DNA of 64,000 nucleotides from Thiobacillus sp. 65-29. Lineage in GTDB: Bacteria > Pseudomonadota > Gammaproteobacteria > Burkholderiales > Thiobacillaceae. Both the position numbers and the translations under genes were made by a program. The stretch lies in NCBI GenBank assembly GCA_001899775.1, contig MKWN01000038.1, forward strand, positions 62,001 to 126,000. Direction: 5' to 3'. Positions 36,125 through 47,021 of this stretch are shown here, one piece after another. The notes under the pieces were generated by a model. The model had not been told where the DNA came from. It made no database searches and saw nothing but the letters and a program-made list of their open reading frames with translations. Position 1 is the first letter of the stretch; each line of letters starts with the position of its first letter.

Positions 36125-37059
36125 CAGAAGTACCGCTTCAGATCCATGCCGCGATACAGCCCGGCGACCGCATCAGCGTAGCCGTTGAACATCAGCGTGT
36201 CGCGGCGGAACAGTTCGCCGATGCGGCGTTCCTTCGCCTGGCTCCAGCGCGGATGGGCGACCTGCGGATTGACGTTGGAATAGAAGCCGTACTCGTCGGG
36301 TGCCGCCGCCATCCACGCGGTGCGCGGCGGCTTCTCGACGAAACGGATGCGCACCAGGGATTTCGCACTCTTGAAGCCATACTTCCACGGCACCACGAGA
36401 CGGATCGGCGCACCGTTCTGGTTCGGCAGCACCTCGCCGTAGAGACCGACCGCGAGCAGGGTGAGCGGATGCATGGCCTCGTCCATACGCAGCCCCTCGA
36501 CGTAGGGCCAGTCGAGCACACGCCGGCGCTGCCCGGGCATCTGCGCGGGATCGTGGAGGCTGACGAATTCGAGGTACTTCGCGTCGCCGGTCGGCTCGGC
36601 GCGGCGGATGAGCTCGGCCAGCGAGAATCCCACCCAGGGAATCACCATCGACCAGCCTTCGACGCAGCGCAGGCGGTAGACGCGCTCCTCCAGCGGTGCC
36701 AGGCGCAGCAGCGCGTCGATATCCCACACCCGCGGCCGGTTCACCGCGCCTTCGACCGCCACCGTCCAGGGACGGGTGCGCAGGCTGTCGGCACGCGCGG
36801 CCGGATCGTCCTTGCCGCTGCCGAACTCGTAAAAATTATTGTAGGTGGTGATGTCCCGATAGGGCGTGCGCGCCTCGTCGGGCGCCTGCGGGTCCGCGCG
36901 CACCCCCGTCAGCCGCGCGGGCGCCGCCTCCGCCGTCGCGCCGAACCCCGCCGCCAGCGCCAGCGCACCGATACCCTGCATGAAGCGGCGGCGCTCGCGG
37001 TAGATGTCGGGCGGGGTGATCTCGGAGGGCAGGATGTCGGGAGAATGGCGGGGCGGCAT
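36124..37059 (-). CDS. msrP: protein-methionine-sulfoxide reductase catalytic subunit MsrP
   Basis: [52 protein letters not shown]. Confidence 0.93.
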   Translation of the reverse strand: MPPRHSPDILPSEITPPDIYRERRRFMQGIGALALAAGFGATAEAAPARLTGVRADPQAPDEARTPYRDITTYNNFYEFGSGKDDPAARADSLRTRPWTVAVEGAVNRPRVWDIDALLRLAPLEERVYRLRCVEGWSMVIPWVGFSLAELIRRAEPTGDAKYLEFVSLHDPAQMPGQRRRVLDWPYVEGLRMDEAMHPLTLLAVGLYGEVLPNQNGAPIRLVVPWKYGFKSAKSLVRIRFVEKPPRTAWMAAAPDEYGFYSNVNPQVAHPRWSQAKERRIGELFRRDTLMFNGYADAVAGLYRGMDLKRYF

Positions 37060-37305
37060 GGCTGGCTCGGTTTTGGACTTTGGAACGCGCCTGGTACTGG
37101 TGGGCAAATACGACCTGTCTACTGGACCACGTTTGACGGCGTTGGTTTCGCGGCGGCCGAGTGGCCAGTACGACGCATGTCACTGACGAAACCGCTGACG
37201 GGCTGTCGACGACTCGTCAGGATTTCCCCTGCCCAAGCCGCGCCCCGCCCGTGTTCGTGCCCGAAACCATGCGCCTTTTCATGAAGTTGGCGCACGCGTG
37301 GTGGC

Positions 37306-37320
37306 TGGCATGAACACTGC
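37306..37320 (+). promoter_or_regulatory. Possible sigma-54 promoter
   Basis: TGGCATGAACACTGC, GG-N10-GC, 38 nt before the next ORF. Confidence 0.35.
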
Positions 37321-37357
37321 AACAGTCCTTGCAAAGACGACGCAAGGAGACCCGAAC

Positions 37358-37621
37358 ATGATCGAAATGGAAAATGGTGGCTCGCTCGACATCAACCTGC
37401 GCGAAGACAGCCACGGACGCGACCGTGTGGCGCTGACGCTCGGACAGGGCTGCACGCTCGAACTCAGCCCGCACCAGGCGCGCGTGCTGGCGACCGAACT
37501 CATCATGGCGGTGAATCGCGCCGAGGTGCGCAGCAACCTCAAGCACAGCCACAACATGACCCGCGGCGGAGACACCGGCTCGCAGCGGCGCGGCCCGTTC
37601 CATCAGGCGTTCGCGAAATAG
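37358..37621 (+). CDS. hypothetical protein, 87 aa
   Basis: ORF with upstream aaggaga SD-like sequence (MIEMENGGSLDINLREDSHGRDRVALTLGQG...). Confidence 0.6.
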   Translation: MIEMENGGSLDINLREDSHGRDRVALTLGQGCTLELSPHQARVLATELIMAVNRAEVRSNLKHSHNMTRGGDTGSQRRGPFHQAFAK

Positions 37622-37737
37622 ATTTCAAGGCCAGCCGGCTTCGGCTGGACCGGGGCAGCGGGCGCGCAGGCCTGAGCTTGCCCGACAAGACGCCTCCGCA
37701 TTGTCGGGGGCCCGCCATCCGTGATAGGGTGGCACTA

Positions 37738-37765
37738 GGCGCGAGGTTCGTCCTCGCGCCTTTTT
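37738..37765 (+). terminator. Terminator-like hairpin in thioredoxin leader
   Basis: GGCGCGAGG-TTCGT-CCTCGCGCC-TTTTT. Confidence 0.65.
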
Positions 37766-37791
37766 ATTCGTCAACGCTTCCGGGAATCAGC

Positions 37792-38166
37792 ATGGCCGTC
37801 ATCGAACTCACCAAGGACAATTTCGAATCCACCATCAACGGCAACGATGTCGTCATCGTCGACTTCTGGGCGCCGTGGTGCGGTCCCTGCCGCGGCTTCG
37901 CCCCGGTTTTCGAAGCGGCATCCGACAAGCATGCCGGCATCGTGTTCGCGAAGGTCAATACCGAGGTGGAGCAGGAACTGGCCGGGTTCTTCCAGATTCG
38001 TTCGATCCCCACCCTGATGGTGTTCCGCGAGCAGGTCATCCTCTATTCGGAAGCCGGCTCCCTGCCCGCCAGCGCGCTCGACGCCCTGATCGAACAGGTG
38101 ATGGGCCTGGACATGGCGCAGGTGCACAAGGATATCGCCGAACAGCAGGCCCAGGGAGAGGCCTGA
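37792..38166 (+). CDS. thioredoxin family protein
   Basis: VVIVDFWAPWCGPCRGFAPVFE, SIPTLMVFR. Confidence 0.93.
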   Translation: MAVIELTKDNFESTINGNDVVIVDFWAPWCGPCRGFAPVFEAASDKHAGIVFAKVNTEVEQELAGFFQIRSIPTLMVFREQVILYSEAGSLPASALDALIEQVMGLDMAQVHKDIAEQQAQGEA

Positions 38167-38820
38167 TCAGGATCGGTCGCCACCCGCCAGCAACTGCCGC
38201 AACAGCGGCAGCGTGATCGGGCGCCGCGTTTCCAGGCTGAAACGGTCGAGCGCCTCCAGCACCCCCAGCAGGCTCTGCATGTCCCGCGCCGTGTATTTGA
38301 GCAGGTAGTCGGCGACCTGCGGGTCGAGGCGGAACCCCAGCGTTTCCGCATGATGTGCCAGCGCGGCGCGCTTCTCCGCGTCGTTCAGGCCCTGGATCTG
38401 GAACACCAGCCCCCAGCCCAGGCGCGTGGCCAGTTCCGGGAGGATCGGCAGCCCGGCCGGGGGCAGGCGGCCCGCCGCCAGCCACAGCCCGCCCGCCTCG
38501 CGCACGCGGTTGAACGTGGCGAAGGCAGCGCGCTGCTGCGCGTCGCTCCAGCTCTCCACCGTATCCGCCACCACCACATCGGCTGCATCGGCCCCCCCAA
38601 TGTTCACGCTCAGGCCGCGCATAGTGCAGGCGCGCGCGCACGCGGCGAGTAGATAACTCTTGCCACTGCCCGGCGTACCCCAAACGTAGACCATGCGCTC
38701 GGCGGCTTGTCCATCAAGCATGGCACGCAGTTGCGCCATCAGTTCGACGTTACGCCCGACGATGAAGCGGTCGAGATCAGGCGTGGCCGGGGGGCGGATG
38801 TCGAGGACGAGCTGCTGCAT
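38167..38820 (-). CDS. hda: DnaA regulatory inactivator Hda
   Basis: MQQLVLDIRPPATPDLDRFIVGRNVELMAQL, Walker A GTPGSGKSYLL, DnaA-like AAA+. Confidence 0.92.
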   Translation of the reverse strand: MQQLVLDIRPPATPDLDRFIVGRNVELMAQLRAMLDGQAAERMVYVWGTPGSGKSYLLAACARACTMRGLSVNIGGADAADVVVADTVESWSDAQQRAAFATFNRVREAGGLWLAAGRLPPAGLPILPELATRLGWGLVFQIQGLNDAEKRAALAHHAETLGFRLDPQVADYLLKYTARDMQSLLGVLEALDRFSLETRRPITLPLLRQLLAGGDRS

Positions 38821-38912
38821 GGCGGTGTTATTGATTCGGCCATCTGAAGTTTGAAGTGGCGGGGTAATCCGATTCGATATTGCAAGATCGGGAAGGTGAA
38901 TGGGCCGAAGCA

Positions 38913-39294
38913 ATAATCCTAAAAACCGCAGTTGGACGCGCCCGATGGTGCGTCGGATCGCGTGCCTGCCGCGAAGCAACGACGCCGCAGGCGCGACCGC
39001 GTAGCGCGGAGCAGGGGCCCCTTTGGGGATGCGACCGCGAAGCGGGATGCAGGCGCCCCAGGGCGCGGTCGCTGGCACCCCTGCGCTGGCCGATCCCCGC
39101 TGCGCGGGGCCCCTCGTCCCACGCTCCGGGGCGCCCCTGCAAGGAGGCGCGACAAAGGCAGGTGCGTGAGCCGGCGTGCCAGCGGGTGCGTAGCGGTCTC
39201 ACCCAACAGGTGAAGGCGAATGAAGCCTGAAGGTTCAGCGTTCATACGATGTCCGTAAGGGAATGGAGCGGTCAACTGCGGTTTTTAGGATAAT
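38913..39294. mobile_element. MITE-like non-coding element
   Basis: ATAATCCTAAAAACCGCAGTTG (38913-38934) inverted as CAACTGCGGTTTTTAGGATAAT (39273-39294), 21/22 match. Confidence 0.65.
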
Positions 39295-39310
39295 GAATTA
39301 AAACAGCGCT

Positions 39311-39396
39311 CTATTGAGGCGGCTCAACGAATCTGTCCACCCCTGAAGCTCTTGCAAACCGATACGGCTTCAAATTTCTTCGCGCCGCCTCAATAG
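39311..39396. repeat. Short inverted-repeat element upstream of nadA
   Basis: CTATTGAGGCGGC (39311-39323) and GCCGCCTCAATAG (39384-39396), perfect 13-bp arms. Confidence 0.6.
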
Positions 39397-39511
39397 TGTA
39401 CTGCTTCGCAATGATCGGCACGTGTCTCCATAGCGGCAGGCGTCGAAAGCGATGCCGCCGCGCCGTCCTGGCGCTATACTTTTCCGTTTCCGCCGCACCC
39501 CGAGTCCAGAC

Positions 39512-40576
39512 ATGCCCGCCGCTTTTCCCGTTCCGGTGAAACCCGTCATCCAGCCGCCCCCCCTGGTGGAGGAGACGCTCGATCCTGCCGAACGCGACGC
39601 GCTGAAGACGCGCATCAAGGCGCTGATGAAGGCGCAGGACGCGGTGCTGGTCGCGCACTACTATACCTCGGGCGACCTGCAGGACCTCGCCGAGGAAACC
39701 GGCGGCTGCGTGTCCGACAGCCTGGAAATGGCGCGTTTCGGCCATGCCCACCCGGCGAAGACGCTGATCGTCGCAGGGGTGAAGTTCATGGGCGAAACGG
39801 CGAAGATCCTCAATCCGGAAAAGCGCGTGCTCATGCCCGACCTCGGCGCGGAATGCTCGCTCGACCTCGCCTGCCCGGCCGACGAGTTCGCCGCCTTCTG
39901 CGACGCGCACCCCGACCGCCTGTCGGTCGTCTATGCGAACACCAGCGCTGCGGTGAAGGCACGCGCCGACTGGGTCGTCACCTCGGGCATCGCGGCGAAG
40001 ATCGTCAAATACCTGCATCGCCAGGGCCACAAGCTCGTGTGGGCGCCGGACCGCCATCTGGGCGAATACGTGCGCGAGGTCACCGGCGCCGACATGATCC
40101 TGTGGCAGGGCTCGTGCGTGGTACACGAGGCGTTCAAGGCGGAGGCGCTGAAGACGCTGCGCGCCGAACATCCGGATGCCGCGGTGCTGGTGCACCCGGA
40201 GTCGCCCGAGGCCGTCATCGCCCTCGCCGACGTGGTCGGCTCGACCACGCAGTTGATCGAGGCGGTGCGCACCCTGCCCAACCCGGAATTCATTATCGCC
40301 ACCGACAACGGCATCTTCCACAAGATGCACGCCGTCGCCCCCGGCAAGCGCCTGATCGAGGCGCCGACGGCGGGCGTCGGCGCGACCTGCACCTCGTGCG
40401 CGCACTGTCCGTGGATGGCGATGAACGATCTGCGCAGCCTCGCCGCCGTACTGGAGCACGGCAGCAACGAAATCCATATCGAGGAATCGATCCGCGCGCG
40501 CGCCGCGGTGTCGATCCAGCGCATGCTGGACTTCGCCGCCGCAGAGAAAGCCGGCCGCATCCAGCTCGGCGACTGA
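39512..40576 (+). CDS. nadA: quinolinate synthase
   Basis: [47 protein letters not shown]. Confidence 0.96.
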   Translation: MPAAFPVPVKPVIQPPPLVEETLDPAERDALKTRIKALMKAQDAVLVAHYYTSGDLQDLAEETGGCVSDSLEMARFGHAHPAKTLIVAGVKFMGETAKILNPEKRVLMPDLGAECSLDLACPADEFAAFCDAHPDRLSVVYANTSAAVKARADWVVTSGIAAKIVKYLHRQGHKLVWAPDRHLGEYVREVTGADMILWQGSCVVHEAFKAEALKTLRAEHPDAAVLVHPESPEAVIALADVVGSTTQLIEAVRTLPNPEFIIATDNGIFHKMHAVAPGKRLIEAPTAGVGATCTSCAHCPWMAMNDLRSLAAVLEHGSNEIHIEESIRARAAVSIQRMLDFAAAEKAGRIQLGD

Positions 40577-40587
40577 GGCGCAGCACC

Positions 40588-41490
40588 ATGGCCGGTGGCA
40601 GCCTGCTCGCCCTGCTGGACGACATCGCCAGCGTGCTCGACGACGTGTCGGCGATGACCCAGCTCGCCGCGAAAAAGACCTCCGGCGTGCTCGGCGACGA
40701 TCTCGCGCTGAACGCGCAGCAGGTTGCCGGCGTGCGCGCCGCGCGCGAGCTGCCCGTGGTGTGGGCAGTCGCCAGGGGATCGATGCGCAACAAGCTGATC
40801 CTCGTTCCCGCGGCCCTCGCCATCAGCGCCGTCGCGCCGTGGGCGATCCTGCCGCTGCTCATGCTGGGCGGCGCCTTCCTCTGCTACGAAGGCGTGGAAA
40901 AGCTGGCCCACAAATATCTGCATCGCACGGAAGCGGCCGCGCACGAAGCCGGTCTCGCGCACGCGCTGGCCGATCCGGCAGCGGACCTGGTCGCGCTGGA
41001 GCGCGACAAGATCCGCGGCGCGGTGCGCACCGACTTCGTCCTTTCGGCCGAGATCATCGTCATCACCCTGGGTACCGTCGCGGCAGCCTCCTTCGGCGTG
41101 CAGCTCGCCGTGCTGGCGGGGATCGCCGTACTGATGACGGTCGGCGTCTACGGGCTGGTCGCCGGTATCGTCAAGCTCGACGATGCCGGGCTTTATCTCG
41201 CCGCGCGCCCCGGCCGGGTCGCGCGCGCGACCGGCCGCGCCCTGCTCGGTGCCGCGCCCTGGCTGATGAAAGCCCTCGCCGTCGTCGGTACCGCCGCAAT
41301 GTTCCTCGTCGGCGGCGGCATTCTCACGCACGGCATCCCGTCCCTGCACCATGCCGTCTCACTGATCACGCCGCAGCATGGCGTCGGCGGCGTGCTGCTA
41401 CCCTTGCTTGTCGACGCCGGGGTCGGCATCATCGCGGGTGCGGGGTTGCTCGCCGGCATCACGCTGGTTCGCCGCCTTGTCGGCCGCTGA
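40588..41490 (+). CDS. DUF808 family membrane protein (YedI-like)
   Basis: MAGGSLLALLDDIASVLDDVSAMTQLAAKKTSGVLGDDLALNAQQVAG. Confidence 0.9.
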   Translation: MAGGSLLALLDDIASVLDDVSAMTQLAAKKTSGVLGDDLALNAQQVAGVRAARELPVVWAVARGSMRNKLILVPAALAISAVAPWAILPLLMLGGAFLCYEGVEKLAHKYLHRTEAAAHEAGLAHALADPAADLVALERDKIRGAVRTDFVLSAEIIVITLGTVAAASFGVQLAVLAGIAVLMTVGVYGLVAGIVKLDDAGLYLAARPGRVARATGRALLGAAPWLMKALAVVGTAAMFLVGGGILTHGIPSLHHAVSLITPQHGVGGVLLPLLVDAGVGIIAGAGLLAGITLVRRLVGR

Positions 41491-41577
41491 GCGAAGCGCG
41501 CGGCCGTTTGTACCATTGTGAATTTAATATCAGAATACTCTAATATTCATATTCCAACCTGACATGAAAGGTTTGCC

Positions 41578-41994
41578 ATGAACACCCTGCGTACGCTTCT
41601 CCTTACTCTCGTTCTGGTATCCGCGTCGGTTCACGCCGGCGAACGCGATGCCCTCAAGACCTACGTCTCGCCCGCGCCGTCGCTCATCGCGCTTGCCATC
41701 GACCACACCAAGGATCTCGGCCTCACCGATGCGCAGAAGGCCAAGCTCGAAGACTGGGTCAAGGCTTCGGATTGCGAACGCCGGGAGCACGAACTCGTTA
41801 CCGACCGCCAGGCGATCAACAAGGCCATACTCGACGGCCAGTCCAACGCCGAGGTGCAGAAGCTGATGCAGGACCTGCAGGTCAAGGAAAGCAAGCTGGT
41901 GTCCTCCAAGCTCGCCTGCCGTGACTACATCCGCAAGGTACTCAGCGAAGAACAGTTCAAGCGGCTGGTCGACCTGTATCGGGCGAAAAACTAG
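41578..41994 (+). CDS. secreted helical protein (Spy/CpxP-like), hypothetical
   Basis: Signal peptide; LTDAQKAKLEDWVKASDCERREHELVTDRQAINKAILDGQ. Confidence 0.65.
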   Translation: MNTLRTLLLTLVLVSASVHAGERDALKTYVSPAPSLIALAIDHTKDLGLTDAQKAKLEDWVKASDCERREHELVTDRQAINKAILDGQSNAEVQKLMQDLQVKESKLVSSKLACRDYIRKVLSEEQFKRLVDLYRAKN

Positions 41995-42050
41995 CAGGCC
42001 GAACCTCCCGCCGGCGGGAGGGCGGACTGCCGGAGCGCGCGCAGCGCGGA

Positions 42051-42653
42051 TCAGGCGGCAGCGGCTTCCCGCAGCGCACCGCGCGCGCGGTTGACGATGG
42101 TTGCCGCCAGCAGCAGCGCCATCACCCCCAGCCCCCAGTTGATCCAGTCGCCCGGCGGCACGCCCAGACCCAGTGCCAGTCCCAGCGCGCCGAACCACAG
42201 CGCGCGGTCGCTCTTGCCCATCGGCCCCTGATACTGCCGACGCGCGCCGACCTGCACCGCGATCACGCCGGCCATCTCGCTCACCACCGCGAGCACGACC
42301 ACGCCCTCGATCAGTGGCACCCACACCAGCGGCACCCACGCCAGCGGCAGGTAGAGCGCCGCGTCGGACACGACATCGCCCAGTTCGTCGAGGATGACGC
42401 CGAGCCGCGACTGCTGGCCGTGCTCGCGCGCCAACATGCCGTCGATGGTGTTGAGCGCCATGCGCAGGAGCAGGAAGCCCGGCAGCAGAAGCAGCGTCCA
42501 GGTGGCGAAGGGCTGCCACGCGATGAGACCGCCGCCAATGAGCGAGAACACGACGCCCGCCAGCGTCACCGGGTTGGCGGTCACGCCGCCTGCGGCCAGA
42601 CGCCTGACGAGCGGGCGCAACAGCGCCTGGAAGCGCGGTTTCAGGTCGTGTAC
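42051..42653 (-). CDS. CDP-alcohol phosphatidyltransferase family protein
   Basis: DGMLAREHGQQSRLGVILDELGDVVSD matches DG...AR...G...D...D; GTG start inferred. Confidence 0.85.
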   Translation of the reverse strand, partial: VHDLKPRFQALLRPLVRRLAAGGVTANPVTLAGVVFSLIGGGLIAWQPFATWTLLLLPGFLLLRMALNTIDGMLAREHGQQSRLGVILDELGDVVSDAALYLPLAWVPLVWVPLIEGVVVLAVVSEMAGVIAVQVGARRQYQGPMGKSDRALWFGALGLALGLGVPPGDWINWGLGVMALLLAATIVNRARGALREAAAA

Positions 42654-42771
42654 GGAAGCCAGGATACCCTCCGATCGTTGTGGTTTCGCGCGATTGTAGC
42701 CGCTATCCCTTAAAATGCATGCTTTGCAGATGATCGCCGCGGGGCCGCCCCGTGGCGTCCGCCCCTCCAGC

Positions 42772-45700
42772 ATGACCGCACGCCTGCGCGAAATTCCCTA
42801 CAACTACACCTCGTTCTCCGACCGCGAGATCGTCATCCGCCTGCTCGGCGCCGACGCCTGGGGGGTGCTCAACACCCTGCGCGCCGAACGCAAGACCGGA
42901 CGTTCGGCACGCATGCTGTTCGAGGTGCTGGGGGACATCTGGGTGGTGCGGCGCAACCCCTATCTGGAAGATGACCTGCTCGACAACCCGAAGCGCCGCG
43001 CGCAGCTCGTCGAGGCCCTGCGCCATCGCCTGCACGAGATCGAGGCGCGCCGCCAGGGCAACGCGCTGGTCGGCGAACTGCTGGCGGTCGCCACACATGC
43101 GGTCGACGCCTTCGAGACCTGGTTCAACGATACGGCGAGCCTGCGCGCACGCATCCGGCAGCGGCTGGCCGGGCTGACGCGCCGCGACAACATCGCCTTC
43201 GACGGTCTGGCGCGCGTCAGCCACGTCACCGACGCCACCGACTGGCGCGTGGAATACCCCTTCGTCGTGCTGACCCCCGACAGCGAGGCGGAAATGGCGC
43301 CACTGGTGGCCGGCCTCACCGCGCTCGGCCTCACCGTCATTCCACGCGGCGGCGGCACCGGCTACACCGGCGGCGCGGTGCCGCTCACCGACCGCGCGGC
43401 AGTGATCAACACCGAGAAGCTCGAAGCCCTGGGCGCGGTCGAGATGCTGCACCTGCCCGGCTGCGACTTCGCCGTGCCGACCATCCATTGCGGCGCCGGC
43501 GTCGTCACCAAGCGGGTGATGGAAGCCGCCGACGCCGCGGGTCTGGTGTTCGCGGTCGATCCCACTTCGGCCGACGCCTCGACCATCGGCGGCAACGTGT
43601 CGATGAACGCCGGCGGCAAGAAGGCCGTGCTGTGGGGCACCGCGCTCGACAACCTGGTGTCGTGGAAAATGGTCACCCCGGATGCCGACTGGATCGAGGT
43701 CACGCGGCTGGATCACAACCGCGGCAAGATCCATGACGCCGTGTCGGCCAGCTTCGAGATCCGCCACTACGGTGCCGACGGCCGCACGCCGAAAGGCTCG
43801 CCGGACATCCTCACCATTCCCGGCAGCCACTTCCGCAAGATCGGCCTCGGCAAGGACGTCACCGACAAGTTCCTCGCCGGCCTGCCCGGCATCCAGAAGG
43901 AGGGCTGCGACGGACTCATCACCTCGGCACGCTTCATCCTGCACCGCATGCCGGCGCACGTCCGCACGGTATGCCTGGAATTCTTCGGCAGCGCGCGCGA
44001 GGCGACGCCGGCCATCGTCGAGATCAAGAACCACTGCGACGCCCACCCCGAGGTGCAGCTCGCCGGGCTCGAACACCTCGACGCGCGCTACCTGAAGGCG
44101 GTCGGCTACGCCACCAAGGCGCCGCGCGCCGGGCGCCCGAACATGGTGCTGCTGATCGACGTCGTGTCGGACAACGAAGCCGCGCTCGGCGAGACCGCCT
44201 CGAAAATCGTCCAGATCGCCAACCTGCGCGGCGGCGAAGGCTTCATCGCGGTATCGCCCGAGAAACGCAGGATCTTCTGGCTCGACCGCGCCCGCACCGC
44301 TGCCATCGCGGCGCACACCAACGCCTTCAAGATCAACGAGGACGTGGTCATTCCGCTCGAACGCCTGGGCGACTACACCGACGGCGTCGAGCGCATCAAC
44401 ATCGAGCTGTCGATCGCCAACAAGCTGAAACTCGCCGACGCCCTGGCGGAATTCTTCAGGGGCACCCTTCCCTTGCTGGAAGATGAGGACACCGTCGCCG
44501 ACCCCGCCCAGGTGGCGGAAAAACAGGCGCAGGCGCAGGCGCTCATCGCCACGGTGCGCGAGCGCTGGGCGAACTATCTCACCGACCTCGATGCGCCGTT
44601 CGTGCCTCCCGCGAGCGAGGACGGCTGTGCACCCGCCGCGCTGCCGCCGCTGACGGTTTTCACCGCGCTGCGCGACAAGCACGCGCGCGTGTCCTGGAAG
44701 CGCGAGCTGCGCCGCGCGCTGCACCAGCTCTTTGTCGGCCGCGAATACACGCCCATCCTCGAGGCCTGCGACCGCATCCACGGGGAGATCCTGAAGAGCC
44801 GGGTGTTCGTCGCGCTGCACATGCACGCCGGCGACGGCAACGTGCACACCAACATCCCGGTGAACTCCGACGATTACGCCATGCTGCAGGAGGCCAACGC
44901 CGCGGTCGTGCGCATCATGAAACTCGCCACCGAGCTGGGCGGCGTGATTTCCGGCGAGCACGGCATCGGGCTCACCAAGCTCGAATTCCTCGACGACGCG
45001 ACGCTGGCAAGCTTTGGCGCATACAAGCAGAAGGTCGACCCGAGGGGCTGCTTCAACAAGGGCAAGCTCATGCAAGGCGCCGACCTGCACAACGCCTACA
45101 CGCCCTCGTTCAGCCTGCTGGAAGCCGAATCGATCATCCTCGAATCGACCGAGATCGGCGCCATCGCCGACTCCATCAAGGACTGCCTGCGCTGCGGCAA
45201 GTGCAAGCCGGTGTGCAACACCCACATCCCGCGCGCCAACCTGCTGTATTCGCCGCGCAACAAGATTCTCGCCACCTCGCTGCTGATCGAGGCCTTCCTC
45301 TACGAGGAGCAGACACGGCGCGGCGTATCGCTGCGCCATTTCGACGAATTTTCCGACGTCGCCGACCACTGCACCATCTGCCACAAGTGCAAGAACCCCT
45401 GCCCGGTCGACATCGACTTCGGCGACGTCTCCATCGCCATGCGCAACCTGCTGCGCCAGCAGGGCAAGAAGAAATTCAACCCCGGCAGCTGGGCGTCGAT
45501 GGCCTTCCTCAACGCCACCGATCCGGCGACGATCAAGGCCATCCGCAAGCCGCTCATCGAATGGGGCTACGCGAGCCAGCGCCTCGGTCACAAGCTGTTC
45601 AAGCGCTTTGGCCTGATCCAGGCGCAGACGCGGCATCCGCCCGCCTCGCTCGGCCGGCCCAAACCCGTCGCCCAGGTCATCCACCTCGTCAACAAGCCGA

Positions 45701-46599
45701 TGCCGGGCGGCCTGCCGAAGAAAACCTCGCGCGCGCTGCTGGGGCTGGAAGATCCCTCCATCGTGCCGATCCTGCGCAACCCGGCAAAGCTTTCCGACGA
45801 CGCCGAGGCGGTGTTCTATTTTCCCGGCTGCGGTTCCGAGCGCCTGTTCTCGCAGATCGGTCTTGCCACCCAGGCGATGCTGTTCGAGCTCGGCGTGCAG
45901 ACCGTGCTGCCACCCGGCTATCTGTGCTGCGGCTATCCGCAGATCGCCGGCGGGCAGGCGGACAAGGGTGAGGCGATTACCGCACAGAACCGCGTGCTGT
46001 TCCACCGCGTCGCCAACACGCTCAACTACCTCGATATCAAGACGGTGATCGTGTCCTGCGGCACCTGCATGGACCAATTGTTGAAATACGAATTCGGCAA
46101 GATCTTCCCCGGCTGCCGCCTGCTCGACATCCACGAATACCTGATGGAAAAGGGCATGAAACTCGACGGCGCGAACGGCGAGAAATATCTCTACCACGAC
46201 CCCTGCCACACGCCCATCAAGACCTACGCGCCGCTGAAGGTCGCCAATGCCCTGCTCGGCGGTTCGCCCGACAGCGGGGTGGTCAGGCTGTCCGACCGCT
46301 GCTGCGGCGAGTCCGGCACACTCGCCGTCGCCCGCCCCGACATCTCCACCCAGATCCGCTTCCGCAAGGAAGAGGAAATCCGCGCCGGCGTCGCCGCCAT
46401 CGACAACGGCGGCCGTCCGGTCAAGCTCCTCACCAGCTGCCCCGCCTGCCTGCAGGGTCTCGCGCGCTACAGCGAGGACACCGGCACCACCCCCGACTAC
46501 ATCGTCATCGAAATGGCAAAACAGATTCTTGGCGAAAACTGGATGGCGAACTATCTCGCCCAGGTCGGCAACGGCGGCATCGAGCGGGTGCTGCTGTGA
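42772..46599 (+). CDS. DUF3683-type FAD-binding/4Fe-4S/CCG-domain oxidoreductase
   Basis: FAD-linked oxidase domain ([28 protein letters not shown]), [11 protein letters not shown] and [12 protein letters not shown] clusters, CCG motifs ([18 protein letters not shown]). Confidence 0.9.
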   Translation: MTARLREIPYNYTSFSDREIVIRLLGADAWGVLNTLRAERKTGRSARMLFEVLGDIWVVRRNPYLEDDLLDNPKRRAQLVEALRHRLHEIEARRQGNALVGELLAVATHAVDAFETWFNDTASLRARIRQRLAGLTRRDNIAFDGLARVSHVTDATDWRVEYPFVVLTPDSEAEMAPLVAGLTALGLTVIPRGGGTGYTGGAVPLTDRAAVINTEKLEALGAVEMLHLPGCDFAVPTIHCGAGVVTKRVMEAADAAGLVFAVDPTSADASTIGGNVSMNAGGKKAVLWGTALDNLVSWKMVTPDADWIEVTRLDHNRGKIHDAVSASFEIRHYGADGRTPKGSPDILTIPGSHFRKIGLGKDVTDKFLAGLPGIQKEGCDGLITSARFILHRMPAHVRTVCLEFFGSAREATPAIVEIKNHCDAHPEVQLAGLEHLDARYLKAVGYATKAPRAGRPNMVLLIDVVSDNEAALGETASKIVQIANLRGGEGFIAVSPEKRRIFWLDRARTAAIAAHTNAFKINEDVVIPLERLGDYTDGVERINIELSIANKLKLADALAEFFRGTLPLLEDEDTVADPAQVAEKQAQAQALIATVRERWANYLTDLDAPFVPPASEDGCAPAALPPLTVFTALRDKHARVSWKRELRRALHQLFVGREYTPILEACDRIHGEILKSRVFVALHMHAGDGNVHTNIPVNSDDYAMLQEANAAVVRIMKLATELGGVISGEHGIGLTKLEFLDDATLASFGAYKQKVDPRGCFNKGKLMQGADLHNAYTPSFSLLEAESIILESTEIGAIADSIKDCLRCGKCKPVCNTHIPRANLLYSPRNKILATSLLIEAFLYEEQTRRGVSLRHFDEFSDVADHCTICHKCKNPCPVDIDFGDVSIAMRNLLRQQGKKKFNPGSWASMAFLNATDPATIKAIRKPLIEWGYASQRLGHKLFKRFGLIQAQTRHPPASLGRPKPVAQVIHLVNKPMPGGLPKKTSRALLGLEDPSIVPILRNPAKLSDDAEAVFYFPGCGSERLFSQIGLATQAMLFELGVQTVLPPGYLCCGYPQIAGGQADKGEAITAQNRVLFHRVANTLNYLDIKTVIVSCGTCMDQLLKYEFGKIFPGCRLLDIHEYLMEKGMKLDGANGEKYLYHDPCHTPIKTYAPLKVANALLGGSPDSGVVRLSDRCCGESGTLAVARPDISTQIRFRKEEEIRAGVAAIDNGGRPVKLLTSCPACLQGLARYSEDTGTTPDYIVIEMAKQILGENWMANYLAQVGNGGIERVLL

Positions 46600-47021
46600 G
46601 CTGTCCGCTGTGCGACACCGCCGGCGGTACCGTGCTCTGGCGCGACGCCACCTGCCGCGTGGTGCTGGCCGACGAACCGGACTATCCGGGCTTCCTGCGG
46701 GTGATCCTTGCTGCGCACGTGAAGGAGATGACCGATCTCGCGCCGGCCGACCAGCAACACCTGTTGCAGGTGGTGCTGGCGAGCGAGGCGGCGCTGCGCG
46801 AGGTGCTGCAGCCGGACAAGATCAATCTCGCCTCGCTCGGCAACCTGGTGCCGCATCTGCACTGGCACGTGATTCCGCGCTTTGCGGACGACCCGCATTT
46901 CCCGGGCGCGGTGTGGGGGGCGCGCAAACACGACATCCCGCATGCCGTACCCGCCGACGCCGGCGAACGGCTCGCGGCGGTGCTTACGCGACGGCTTGGC
47001 CGCGCCCGGGAAACGGGATGA
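46596..47021 (+). CDS. HIT family protein
   Basis: CPLC near the N-terminus and [12 protein letters not shown] motif. Confidence 0.9.
   Translation: MSCPLCDTAGGTVLWRDATCRVVLADEPDYPGFLRVILAAHVKEMTDLAPADQQHLLQVVLASEAALREVLQPDKINLASLGNLVPHLHWHVIPRFADDPHFPGAVWGARKHDIPHAVPADAGERLAAVLTRRLGRARETG

Noticed and set aside
38880-39275. Small ORFs inside the MITE-like element
   Set aside because: Arg/Pro-rich translations on both strands with no motif; hairpin-rich composition indicates non-coding DNA.
42703-46209. 1168 aa ORF antisense to the FAD/4Fe-4S oxidoreductase
   Set aside because: High-GC antisense shadow ORF; the sense frame has clear cofactor motifs and the antisense product is low-complexity R/G/A/V-rich with no family motif.
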